Of a stretch of DNA of 64,000 nt, positions 23,797 to 32,047 are shown piece by piece. Positions within the stretch are counted from its first letter, which is position 1; each line of letters begins with the position of its first letter. A model generated the notes under the pieces. That model made no database searches, had not been told where the DNA came from, and was given only the letters and a program-made list of their open reading frames with translations. The DNA is taken from positions 115,934 through 179,933 of the forward strand of contig CANKGV010000003.1 in assembly GCA_947481575.1 (NCBI GenBank). Direction: 5' to 3'. Both the position numbers and the translations under genes were made by a program. The stretch is from Alphaproteobacteria bacterium (GTDB lineage Bacteria > Pseudomonadota > Alphaproteobacteria > UBA2966 > CAIVPW01).

Positions 23797-25970
23797 CCAC
23801 GGCGCGCGGGGCGTATCGGCCTGCCATTGACGGGCTGCGTGCGGTCGCCGTCGTTTCCGTCATCCTGTTTCACGCGGGTTTCGGCGCCTTTGGCGGCGGA
23901 TACGTTGGGGTCGACGTCTTTTTCGCCATCAGTGGCTTCCTGATCACGTCGCAAATCGCGTCCGACTTGGACGCGGGGACGTTCTCCCTCGCCGGTTTTT
24001 ATGAGCGCAGGGCGCGGCGCATCTTGCCCGCCATGTTCGTCGTGCTCCTCGCCTGCCTGCCTGCGGCGTGGCTCTGGATGCTGTCGAGCCAGATGAAGGA
24101 GTTCTCCGAGAGTCTGATCGGGGTTGCGACCTTCACGGCGAACATTCTGTTCTGGCGAATATCCGGCTACTTCGAGTCGGAGACCGCGCTCAAGCCGCTG
24201 ATCCACTTCTGGAGCCTGTGTGTCGAGGAGCAGTACTACATCCTGTTCCCGATATTTCTGATGGTCGCTTGGCGCGCGGGCAGGGCTTGGGCGGCTGCAT
24301 TGGTTGCCGGTGCGGCGCTGGCAAGCTTCGGGATCGGGCAGTGGGGCTCGACCCATGCGGAGCCGGCGGCCTTCTATCTGCTACCGGCGCGCGGCTGGGA
24401 GATTCTGGCGGGGGCGCTGCTTGCCCTCGGGTATGCCAAGTTGGATTGGCTGAAGCGCAATACGCTGGTCAACGAGGGGGCCAGTGCCGCGGGCCTAGTG
24501 TTGGTCGGGTACTGCGTGTTTGCCTTCGACAAGCGGACCCCAACCCCCGGCATCTACACGGCGGTTCCGGTCCTGGGAACGGTCCTGCTGCTCCAGTTCG
24601 CGACGGCGGGCACGCTGGTCGGCAGAATGCTCGGGACCAAGGCGTTCGCGGGCATCGGCCTTGTCAGCTACAGCGCCTATCTGTGGCATCAGCCGCTGTT
24701 TGCGTTCGCGCGATTGAGAAGTCCGGGGGTGCCAGGTGAGGGTCTTCATCTGGTCCTGGCGGCCACGGCATTTGTTCTCGCCTACTTCAGTTGGAAGTAC
24801 GTCGAAACACCCTTCCGGCGGCGGGGAAACTTCACGCGTCAGCAGATCGTCGCCTACGGTGCGTCGGGGCTTGTCGCCTTTGCCGTGTTCGGATTGGCAG
24901 GAATGCTGACTGCGGGGTTCACATTTCGGTTCAACGAGGGCGACCGGTACTTGGCGGAGCTGCAATCGAGCGTCGCTGGCGACTACGTGAAGAAGCGGTT
25001 TGAGGCGTTGTCGCTAAAGGAGTTTGACGACTCTGATCCGCGCAAGAAGATCCTAATTCTCGGCGACAGTTACGCGCAGGACTTGGTGAATGCGCTGTAC
25101 GAAACCGAGTTCGCCAAGCGCGTCCAGGTTTCCACCCATCAGATCGGGAATGGCTGCGGCAATCTATTTCTGCCGCAGACGGGCGCGATCCGGAACGGAT
25201 GTGACGGCAAGGGCCTCTATGACAATCCGATGGTCCGGAATCTCATGCTCCGGGCCGACGAGATTTGGCTGGCATCGAACTGGCCGGCCCGGCAAGTCGA
25301 ATCCATCGACCAAATCGTGCGCGGGGCGCGGGAGTTTTCGGGCAATCCGGTCAGGGTATTTGGCCGCAAGCAGTTTGGACCCTACACACTCAACCGATTG
25401 CTTGCGCTGGACCAAGACCAGCGGATCGCGCTCCGAAATCGCGTGGACGACGAGGCGCTTCGTACGAACGAGGCGATGCGGTCCCGGTTGGGCGCCGGTA
25501 CGTTCATCGACGTTGAGGCCCTGCTGTGCGGGGACGACCTTCCGCTGTGCCGGTTGTTCACCGAGGCCGGCGACTTGATTTCGTTTGATGGCGCACATCT
25601 GACGAAGGCCGGGGCGGTGTACTACGGCCAGAGGTTGGCCACCCAACCGGAATTGCGCGACTTTCAGGATCGCGATAGCGCCTGCTTGGCGTCCGCCGGT
25701 TTGCACCGGCACCCCAACCCTATTCACAGGAGACCGCGATGGCTGCAGAGCCTCGAGCGGGCGCGCTTGCGCTCGATACGCGTGCATTGGAAGTCGCCAC
25801 CCGCGCCGAGGCGCGCGTGCGCGGCGTGGAGAAAGGCATCGAACGCCTGGACCAGCAGGTTGGGCAATTGCGGGCGGAGAACACCGCCCAGCACGCGGCG
25901 ACCAGCGCCAAGTTCGACCAGGGCATGGCGCGCCTGCACGACCGGATGGACGACCACGGGCGGGCGATGA
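23793..25970 (+). CDS. OafA-type surface acyltransferase with SGNH domain
   Basis: About 725 aa. Membrane acyltransferase_3 domain: YRPAIDGLRAVAVVSVI at the start, then FAISGFLITSQ, RRARRILPAM and SLCVEEQYYILFPI, with about ten transmembrane helices to residue 370, then a periplasmic SGNH domain (ILGDSYAQDLVNAL; DGAHLTKAGAVYY). No ATG, GTG or TTG precedes YRPAIDGLR after the last upstream stop; CTG at 23793, overlapping the previous TGA, is the best start. After about residue 625 the frame runs on for some 100 residues, overlapping the next gene by 232 bp, as if the natural stop was lost. Such enzymes O-acetylate lipopolysaccharide or other surface glycans. Confidence 0.8.
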   Translation: MTTARGAYRPAIDGLRAVAVVSVILFHAGFGAFGGGYVGVDVFFAISGFLITSQIASDLDAGTFSLAGFYERRARRILPAMFVVLLACLPAAWLWMLSSQMKEFSESLIGVATFTANILFWRISGYFESETALKPLIHFWSLCVEEQYYILFPIFLMVAWRAGRAWAAALVAGAALASFGIGQWGSTHAEPAAFYLLPARGWEILAGALLALGYAKLDWLKRNTLVNEGASAAGLVLVGYCVFAFDKRTPTPGIYTAVPVLGTVLLLQFATAGTLVGRMLGTKAFAGIGLVSYSAYLWHQPLFAFARLRSPGVPGEGLHLVLAATAFVLAYFSWKYVETPFRRRGNFTRQQIVAYGASGLVAFAVFGLAGMLTAGFTFRFNEGDRYLAELQSSVAGDYVKKRFEALSLKEFDDSDPRKKILILGDSYAQDLVNALYETEFAKRVQVSTHQIGNGCGNLFLPQTGAIRNGCDGKGLYDNPMVRNLMLRADEIWLASNWPARQVESIDQIVRGAREFSGNPVRVFGRKQFGPYTLNRLLALDQDQRIALRNRVDDEALRTNEAMRSRLGAGTFIDVEALLCGDDLPLCRLFTEAGDLISFDGAHLTKAGAVYYGQRLATQPELRDFQDRDSACLASAGLHRHPNPIHRRPRWLQSLERARLRSIRVHWKSPPAPRRACAAWRKASNAWTSRLGNCGRRTPPSTRRPAPSSTRAWRACTTGWTTTGGR

Positions 25971-26056
25971 ACCGGGTGGTGCTGGGCGTGGCGGGCACGC
26001 TGGTGGCGCTGCTCGCCGGGTGGCTGTGGGACGTGATTCACGGTGCCATCCTGTGA
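25739..26056 (+). CDS. Small coiled-coil membrane protein of the lysis module, 105 aa
   Basis: ATG with AGGAGA 5 bp upstream. A long amphipathic coiled coil (EARVRGVEKGIERLDQQVGQLRAEN) precedes one C-terminal transmembrane helix (VVLGVAGTLVALLAGWLWDVI). The 3' end overlaps the holin GTG start (GTGA). The layout suits a second holin, antiholin or spanin-like partner; the function is not proven. The first 232 bp overlap the run-on of the acyltransferase frame, but its ribosome site and coupling to the holin support this frame. Confidence 0.7.
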   Translation: MAAEPRAGALALDTRALEVATRAEARVRGVEKGIERLDQQVGQLRAENTAQHAATSAKFDQGMARLHDRMDDHGRAMNRVVLGVAGTLVALLAGWLWDVIHGAIL

Positions 26057-26469
26057 CCGCGCTGCTGAGCGCGGTGATCCCCGACATCGTCGGCAAGGTG
26101 TTGGACCGGGTGCTGCCCGATCCGGCTGTGCGCGAACGCGCCAACCAGGAACTGCTGCGGTTGACCCAAGAGGGGGAACGGGCCGAGACGCGCACCCAGC
26201 TTTCGGCGATTCTGGCCGAAGCACAGTCGGCGGACCGGTGGACCGCGCGGGCGCGGCCCGCGTTCCTGTACGTGATGTACGCGGTGATTCTGTTGTGCTT
26301 CGGCGGCGGGGTGATCGGCATCTGGTGGCCGGCCCAGGTGGCGACCGCGGCGCAGAACATCGCCAATCTGCTGGCGGCCATTCCGGACAGCCTGTGGTGG
26401 CTGTTCGGCACCGGGTACCTTGGGTACACGGGCGCCCGCAGCTTGGAGAAGCTGAAGGCCAAGAACTAG
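26053..26469 (+). CDS. 3-TM holin of gene-transfer-agent type
   Basis: 138 aa from the GTG at 26053. An amphipathic N-terminus (TALLSAVIPDIVGKVLDRVLPD) and the charged stretch NQELLRLTQEGERAE lead to RARPAFLYVMYAVILLCFGGGVIG and further hydrophobic segments up to LWWLFGTGYLGYTGARSLEKLK. This matches the GTA_holin_3TM family, membrane pore formers used for lysis by alphaproteobacterial phages and gene transfer agents. It ends the element 18 bp from tRNA-Val. Confidence 0.85.
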   Translation: MTALLSAVIPDIVGKVLDRVLPDPAVRERANQELLRLTQEGERAETRTQLSAILAEAQSADRWTARARPAFLYVMYAVILLCFGGGVIGIWWPAQVATAAQNIANLLAAIPDSLWWLFGTGYLGYTGARSLEKLKAKN

Positions 26470-26487
26470 GGAAATGGGATTGGCCGG

Positions 26488-26562
26488 TGGTGGGGCTGCC
26501 TGGGATCGAACCAGGGACCCCTCGCATGTGAAACGAGTGCTCTACCGCTGAGCTACAACCCC
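26488..26562 (-). tRNA. tRNA-Val(CAC)
   Basis: The minus-strand transcript folds as a full cloverleaf: acceptor GGGGTTG/CAGCCCC, D-arm GCTC..GAGC, anticodon loop TTCACAT (anticodon CAC), T-arm CCTGG-TTCGATC-CCAGG, discriminator A and encoded CCA at 26490-26488. Its 3' end points toward the prophage, the arrangement expected of an integration site. Confidence 0.95.
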
Positions 26563-26604
26563 GTCACCGGACGGCCCAGGATATGAGGGCGCGCGCCTGC
26601 GGTG

Positions 26605-27270
26605 TCAACGGCCTAGGGTGGCCGGCAACTCGGCAAAGCCGCCGACAATGGCATCGGCACCCAACTGTTCCACCGGGATGGTGGTGTAGCCGCCGCGCAC
26701 CAGGATCACCGGAATGGCCGCGTTGCGGGCGAGCTTCACGTCGGTTTCGCTGTCGCCCACCAGGACACACTGGGCGGCGGTCGCGCCAAGGCGCTCCATC
26801 ACCGCAAAGGCCATCTTCGGGTCGGGCTTCTTCACGGGCAGGCTGTCGCCGCCGACCAGTACCGGCAGGTAGGGGGTCAGGCCCAGGGCGGCCAGGATCT
26901 TGGCGGAGAACGCCGCGGGCTTGTTGGTGCAGACACCCATCTTTACGCCGGCGGTCTTGAGGCGCTTGAGGGTATCGATGACCCCCGGGAACGGGCGGCT
27001 TTCATCGGCGTAGTGGGCATCGTAGCGGTCGAAAGCGCGCTTTACCGCGGCATCGAACACATCCGGTTCCGGCATGCCGCCGCTCGATTCTAGGCCTAGG
27101 CGCACCAGTTGTGGCAGGCCGCCGCCGATCATCGCCTTGGCATCCACCGGGCTCATGACCCGGCGGCCCAACGGCCCGATGGCAGCGTTGAGCGCGGCGG
27201 CCAGGTCTGCCGCGGTATCCACCAGGGTTCCGTCCAGGTCGAACAGAATTGCGTCACACGAAAGCCGCAC
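26605..27270 (-). CDS. gph: Phosphoglycolate phosphatase-type HAD hydrolase
   Basis: 221 aa. HAD motif I is FDLDGTLVDT (about residues 9-18), the motif II threonine region is MGVCTNKP, the motif III lysine is in VKKPDPKM and motif IV is VLVGDSETDVK. The alpha-helical cap between residues 18 and 85 is of C1 type. Gph removes phosphate from 2-phosphoglycolate, a product of DNA repair and photorespiration. It is divergent from glmU with an 89-bp gap. Confidence 0.88.
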   Translation of the reverse strand: MRLSCDAILFDLDGTLVDTAADLAAALNAAIGPLGRRVMSPVDAKAMIGGGLPQLVRLGLESSGGMPEPDVFDAAVKRAFDRYDAHYADESRPFPGVIDTLKRLKTAGVKMGVCTNKPAAFSAKILAALGLTPYLPVLVGGDSLPVKKPDPKMAFAVMERLGATAAQCVLVGDSETDVKLARNAAIPVILVRGGYTTIPVEQLGADAIVGGFAELPATLGR

Positions 27271-27359
27271 GAAACACCTCGTAGTCAGGTTTGAGTGCCT
27301 TACCCCTTGCGGAGGATTCCCGCCGCCAGAGGCCGGTGATATAGACAGCTACACGCTTG

Positions 27360-28760
27360 ATGACTACGCAAAAGGCGACCACCGGCGCAGCGGCGCAGAC
27401 CAGCGGCTTGGCAGCAATCGTGCTGGCCGCGGGCAAAGGCACGCGTATGCAGTCGGCGCTGCCCAAGGTGCTGCACCGGATCGCCGGCCGCCCGATGCTG
27501 GGGCACGTGGCCGCCACCCTTGCCGAATTGAACCCGCAACAGGTGCTGGTGGTGGTCCCGCCCGGCGGCGAAGCGATCGCCGCCGCCGCGCCGGGGGCCC
27601 GCGCCGTGGTGCAAACGGAAGCCCACGGCACCGGCGATGCGGTGGACCGCGCCCGCGACGCGCTGGCGGGGTTCGATGGCGACGTGCTGGTGGTGTTCGC
27701 CGATACCCCGTTTCTCACCGCCGATACGATGCGCGCGCTGCTGGCGGCGCGGCGCGGACCGGGCAAACCGGCGCTTGCCGTACTGGGCTTTGAGCCGGCC
27801 GAGCCGGGTGCCTATGGCCGCCTGGTGCGGGATGGGTCGGGTGCGCTCGCCGCGATTGTCGAGGCGAAGGACGCGAACGCGGCGGAGCTGACGATCCGCC
27901 AATGCAACTCCGGCATGATGGTGGCGGATTGCCGCACGCTGTTCAGCTTGTTGTCCGAAGTGGGCTCGAACAACGCGAAGGGCGAACGCTACCTGACCGA
28001 TGTGGTGCGCATTGCGCGCGCCCGCGGCCTTAGCGCCGCCGCCGTGATGGGCGATGAAAGCGAACTGATGGGCATCAATTCGCGCGCCGAACTCGCCGTG
28101 GCGGAAGGCGTGGTCCAAGACCGCCTGCGCCGCCGCGCCATGGACGGTGGGGCGACGCTGATCGACCCAGCCACGGTGTACTTCAGCATGGACACGCGCG
28201 TGGGGCGCGACGTGTTGATCGAGCCCGGCGTGATCTTCGGCCCCGGCGTGGTGATCGGCGATGAAGTCACCATCCGCGCCTACAGCCACATCGAGGGCGC
28301 GATCATCGAATCCGGCGCCACGGTAGGCCCCTTTGCGCGCCTGCGCCCCGGCACGAAGCTGGAAGAGAATTCCCGCGTCGGCAATTTCGTCGAGGTGAAG
28401 AACACGACGCTCGGGCCGGAAGCCAAGGCCAACCACCTGACGTATCTGGGCGATGCCACCATCGGCGCGGGCGCCAACATCGGCGCCGGCACCATCACCT
28501 GCAACTACGACGGCTACACCAAGTCGCACACCGACATCGGCGACGGGGCGTTCATCGGTTCCAACACCGCGCTGGTGGCGCCGGTGAAGGTGGGCAAGGG
28601 CGCGGTGGTGGGTGCGGGCAGCACCATCACCCGCGACGTGCCCGCCGATGCGCTCTCGCTCACCCGCGCCGAGCAGAAGGAATTCGAAGGCTGGGCGGGC
28701 CGCCGCCGGGCCGAGCGCGCCGCCGCCAAGGCGAAGCACAAGCCAACCGGGAGCAGCTGA
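27360..28760 (+). CDS. glmU: Bifunctional UDP-GlcNAc pyrophosphorylase / GlcN-1-P acetyltransferase
   Basis: 466 aa. The N-terminal nucleotidyltransferase has IVLAAGKGTRMQSALPKVLH, and the C-terminal left-handed beta-helix acetyltransferase spans about residues 255-450 (GVIFGPGVVIGDEV, GAGTITCNYDGYTKSHTDIGDGAFIGSN). It makes UDP-N-acetylglucosamine for peptidoglycan and lipopolysaccharide. The ATG at 27360 is preferred over the TTG one codon earlier. glmS follows after 1 bp, so the two form an operon. Confidence 0.95.
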   Translation: MTTQKATTGAAAQTSGLAAIVLAAGKGTRMQSALPKVLHRIAGRPMLGHVAATLAELNPQQVLVVVPPGGEAIAAAAPGARAVVQTEAHGTGDAVDRARDALAGFDGDVLVVFADTPFLTADTMRALLAARRGPGKPALAVLGFEPAEPGAYGRLVRDGSGALAAIVEAKDANAAELTIRQCNSGMMVADCRTLFSLLSEVGSNNAKGERYLTDVVRIARARGLSAAAVMGDESELMGINSRAELAVAEGVVQDRLRRRAMDGGATLIDPATVYFSMDTRVGRDVLIEPGVIFGPGVVIGDEVTIRAYSHIEGAIIESGATVGPFARLRPGTKLEENSRVGNFVEVKNTTLGPEAKANHLTYLGDATIGAGANIGAGTITCNYDGYTKSHTDIGDGAFIGSNTALVAPVKVGKGAVVGAGSTITRDVPADALSLTRAEQKEFEGWAGRRRAERAAAKAKHKPTGSS

Positions 28761-28761
28761 G

Positions 28762-30585
28762 ATGTGCGGCATTGTCGGTGTGATCGGCGGCGCGGATGCG
28801 GCGCCGTTGTTGTCGGAAGGCCTGCGGCGGCTGGAGTACCGCGGCTATGATTCCGCCGGTATCGCCACGCTGATCGACGGCCAGATCGAGCGGCGCCGGG
28901 CGGAAGGCAAACTTGCCAACCTGGAATCGCTGCTGCGCACCAGCCCGCTGGCCGGCACCACCGGCGTCGGCCACACGCGCTGGGCGACCCACGGCCCCGC
29001 CAACGAACGCAACGCCCACCCGCACGCCAGCCGCCGCGTCGCGCTGGTGCACAACGGCATCATCGAGAACTACCGCGAGTTGCGCGAAGAGCTGACCGCC
29101 AAGGGCTACGTGTTCGAGACCGAGACCGACACCGAAGCGGCGGTGCACCTGATCACGAGCAACCTGGACGCCGGCATGACGCCGGAGGCCGCGACCCAAG
29201 CGGCGCTGGGGCGCTTGGAGGGCGCGTTCGCGCTGGGCATCCTGTTCGCCGACCACGAGGACATTCTGATCGCCGCCCGCCGCGGCAGCCCGCTGGTGAT
29301 CGGCTGGGGCGACGGCACGATGTATCTGGGCTCGGACGCGATGGCGATCGCGCCGTTCACCGACCGGGTGAGCTACCTGAACGACGGCGAGTGGGCCGTG
29401 CTGCGCCGCACCGGCGCGGTGGTGCACGACGAGCGCGGCCGGATTGTAACTCCGGAAGTGAAGCTCACGACTGTTTCCGGCGCGGCGGTGGGCAAGGGCA
29501 ACTTCCGCCACTTCATGCTGAAGGAAATCTACGAGCAGCCTTCCGCCATCGGCGAGACGCTGAACACGTATTTCAACCCGCTCACCCGCACCATCGAACT
29601 GCCCGCGCTGCCCTTTGACCTTGCCACCGTTACCAAGATCACCATCGTCGCGTGCGGCACGTCGTTCTTTGCCGCCACGGTGGCGAAGTATTGGTTCGAA
29701 AGCATCGCGCGGGTGCCGGTGGAAATCGACGTCGCTTCCGAGTTCCGCTACCGCAACGCGCCGCTGCCCGCGGGCGGCTTGGCGATCTTCGTGTCGCAGT
29801 CGGGCGAGACGGTCGATACGCTCGCCGCGCTGCGTTATGCGCGCGAGCACAAGCAGCACATTGCCGCAGTGGTGAACGTGCCGGAAAGTGCCATGGCGCG
29901 CGAAGCCGATGCGGTGTTCCGCACCCATGCGGGGCCGGAGATCGGCGTTGCTTCGACGAAGGCATTTACGTGCCAGCTCGTGGTGCTGGCGTGTCTGGCG
30001 ATTGCGACCGGTGTTGCGCGCAAGACCCTCAACCACGCCACCGAGGCGCGCCTGTGCCAGGCGATCGCCGAGGTGCCGGCGCGCGCCGCCGAAGTGTTGA
30101 ACCACGACGAGCGCATCCGCGAACTGGCGCTGGAAGTCGCCGAAGCGACCGACGTGCTGTACATCGGCCGCGGGTCATCGGCAGCCGTCGCGCTGGAAGG
30201 CGCGCTGAAGCTGAAGGAAATTTCCTACATCCACGCCGAGGGGTTCCCGGCGGGCGAACTGAAGCACGGCCCGATCGCGCTGATCGACGACTCGGTGCCG
30301 GTGATCGTGATCGCGCCGAGCGATGCGGTGTTCCAGAAGACCGCGTCCAACATGCAGGAAGTGGTTGCCCGCGGCGGCCGGGTGATTTTGCTCAGCGACC
30401 GCGACGGCATCGCCGCCGCCGGCGACATCGCCCGCCACACCATCGAGCTGCCGCGCGTCGATCCGTTCGTGACGCCGATCCTGTACGCGATTCCGGTGCA
30501 GCTGCTCGCCTACCACGTGGCGGTGCACAAGGGCACGGACGTGGACCAGCCGCGCAACCTCGCCAAGTCGGTCACGGTCGAATAG
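28762..30585 (+). CDS. glmS: Glutamine-fructose-6-phosphate aminotransferase
   Basis: 607 aa starting MCGIVGVIGG, so Cys2 is the glutaminase nucleophile after Met removal. Other marks are HTRWATHG, the two SIS domains (CGTSFFAA; FVSQSGETVDTLAAL) and the C-terminal DVDQPRNLAKSVTVE. The enzyme makes glucosamine-6-phosphate, the first step toward the GlmU substrate. It is directly downstream of glmU. Confidence 0.97.
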   Translation: MCGIVGVIGGADAAPLLSEGLRRLEYRGYDSAGIATLIDGQIERRRAEGKLANLESLLRTSPLAGTTGVGHTRWATHGPANERNAHPHASRRVALVHNGIIENYRELREELTAKGYVFETETDTEAAVHLITSNLDAGMTPEAATQAALGRLEGAFALGILFADHEDILIAARRGSPLVIGWGDGTMYLGSDAMAIAPFTDRVSYLNDGEWAVLRRTGAVVHDERGRIVTPEVKLTTVSGAAVGKGNFRHFMLKEIYEQPSAIGETLNTYFNPLTRTIELPALPFDLATVTKITIVACGTSFFAATVAKYWFESIARVPVEIDVASEFRYRNAPLPAGGLAIFVSQSGETVDTLAALRYAREHKQHIAAVVNVPESAMAREADAVFRTHAGPEIGVASTKAFTCQLVVLACLAIATGVARKTLNHATEARLCQAIAEVPARAAEVLNHDERIRELALEVAEATDVLYIGRGSSAAVALEGALKLKEISYIHAEGFPAGELKHGPIALIDDSVPVIVIAPSDAVFQKTASNMQEVVARGGRVILLSDRDGIAAAGDIARHTIELPRVDPFVTPILYAIPVQLLAYHVAVHKGTDVDQPRNLAKSVTVE

Positions 30586-30595
30586 CCTTAGCGCC

Positions 30596-31969
30596 ATGGC
30601 GGCGCGGCGCGACTTCGACCTTTTCGTCATCGGTGCCGGCTCCGGCGGTGCTGCCGGTGCGCGCCGCGCCGCGCGTCACGGTGCGCGCGTTGGCATTGCC
30701 GAAGCGGGGGCGGTGGGCGGCACCTGCGTAAATCGCGGCTGCATCCCGAAGAAGCTGTTCCTGTACGCGGCCGAGTTCGCGGATCACTTTGACGCGGCCC
30801 CCGGCTACGGCTGGGAACGCCCGCTTTCCGGGTTCGACTGGCCCACCTTGGTGGCCAACAAGGACACCGAGATCGCGCGCCTGAACGGCGTGTACGAGGG
30901 CCTGCTGGCCAACGCCAACGTCGAACTGGTGCGCGGCCACGCCCGCTTGGCGGGACCGAACGCCGTCGAAGTCGGCAACCGGCTGATCACCGCCGACCGG
31001 ATTCTCGTCGCCACCGGCGGCGCACCGGCGGTGCCTGACATTCCGGGAGCGGAACTGGGGTTCACTTCCGACCAAGCGTTCCATCTGCCCCAATTGCCGG
31101 ACCGCATCGTGATTCTGGGCGGCGGATACATCGGCGTCGAATTCGCCGGCATGTTCCGCGGCCTGGGCGTGGAAGTGACGCTGGTGCACCGTGGCGACGC
31201 GCTGTTGCCCGGCTTCGACGGGGACGTCCGTTCCCACGTCGCCGCGGAGATGCAAAAGCACGGCATCGTCCTCACGTTCGGCCGCACCATCGTGCGGATC
31301 GACCGGCACGGCCGGGCGCTCGCGGTCACATTGGACGACGGAGCGGTCATCGCCGCCGATGCCGTTCTGTTCGCGACCGGCCGCAGTCCCGGGACCGCGG
31401 AGCTCGCCCTGGCCGCGGCGGGCGTGGAGTTGACCGGCGCGGGAGCGATCCGCGTGGATGCCGATTCGCGCACGAGCGCCGAGAACATCTTCGCCGTCGG
31501 CGACGTCACCGACCGCCGCAACCTGACGCCTGTCGCCATCGCCGAAGGCCGCGCGGTCGCTGACCACCTGTTCGCCCAAGGTCATCGCCGGCTGGACTAC
31601 GACCTTGTGCCCCACGCCGTGTTCGGCCGCCCGCCGGCAGCGGCGGTCGGCCTCACCGAGGCGCGCGCCCGCGAACGGTTCGCGCAGGTCGACATTTACC
31701 GCTCCACGTTCCGGCCTCTGCGCAACACCCTTAGCGGCGCCCAGGGCCGCACCCTGGTGAAGCTGGTGGTGGACCGTGCCTCGGACCGGGTACTGGGCGC
31801 CCACATGGTGGGGCCCGATGCCGCCGAGGTGATTCAGGGCCTGGCGGTGGCGCTTACGGCCGGCGCCACCAAGGCGCATTTCGACGCTACCCTGGCCATC
31901 CACCCCACGGCGGCCGAGGAATTCGTGCTGCTGCGGGAACCGGCTAACCCGGCGGTTCCTAAGGCTTAG
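30596..31969 (+). CDS. gor: Glutathione-disulfide reductase
   Basis: 457 aa. FAD-binding GAGSGG at residues 14-19, redox disulfide GGTCVNRGCIPKKL, NAD(P)-binding GGGYIGVEFA, and the C-terminal dimer motif HPTAAEEFVLL with the catalytic His. It reduces oxidised glutathione with NADPH in the cytoplasm. It lies 10 bp after glmS. Confidence 0.92.
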   Translation: MAARRDFDLFVIGAGSGGAAGARRAARHGARVGIAEAGAVGGTCVNRGCIPKKLFLYAAEFADHFDAAPGYGWERPLSGFDWPTLVANKDTEIARLNGVYEGLLANANVELVRGHARLAGPNAVEVGNRLITADRILVATGGAPAVPDIPGAELGFTSDQAFHLPQLPDRIVILGGGYIGVEFAGMFRGLGVEVTLVHRGDALLPGFDGDVRSHVAAEMQKHGIVLTFGRTIVRIDRHGRALAVTLDDGAVIAADAVLFATGRSPGTAELALAAAGVELTGAGAIRVDADSRTSAENIFAVGDVTDRRNLTPVAIAEGRAVADHLFAQGHRRLDYDLVPHAVFGRPPAAAVGLTEARARERFAQVDIYRSTFRPLRNTLSGAQGRTLVKLVVDRASDRVLGAHMVGPDAAEVIQGLAVALTAGATKAHFDATLAIHPTAAEEFVLLREPANPAVPKA

Positions 31970-32047
31970 CGCCTCGCGGCCATTGGCAATTCTTGCCTCC
32001 CGGGGGTATAGCAACCAGATTCGGGTGCAGGACCCTCAAGCAAGCCG

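Larger units (their letters stand above)
5014..26469. mobile_element. Prophage-like element of podovirus type, no integrase seen
   Basis: Gene content in order: small repressor-controlled gene, S24 repressor, unknown phage-type gene, two unrelated small genes, lysozyme-like protein, TerS, TerL, portal, capsid, adaptors, gp10-like hub, internal virion and scaffold-like proteins, fibre, cargo enzymes, holin. There is no tape measure, tail tube, sheath or baseplate gene, which points to a short tail. No integrase, excisionase, replication or Cro-like gene is visible anywhere in the interval. The right end abuts tRNA-Val; the left end is set at the repressor-controlled gene and is approximate. 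All structural frames are intact. Confidence 0.85.
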
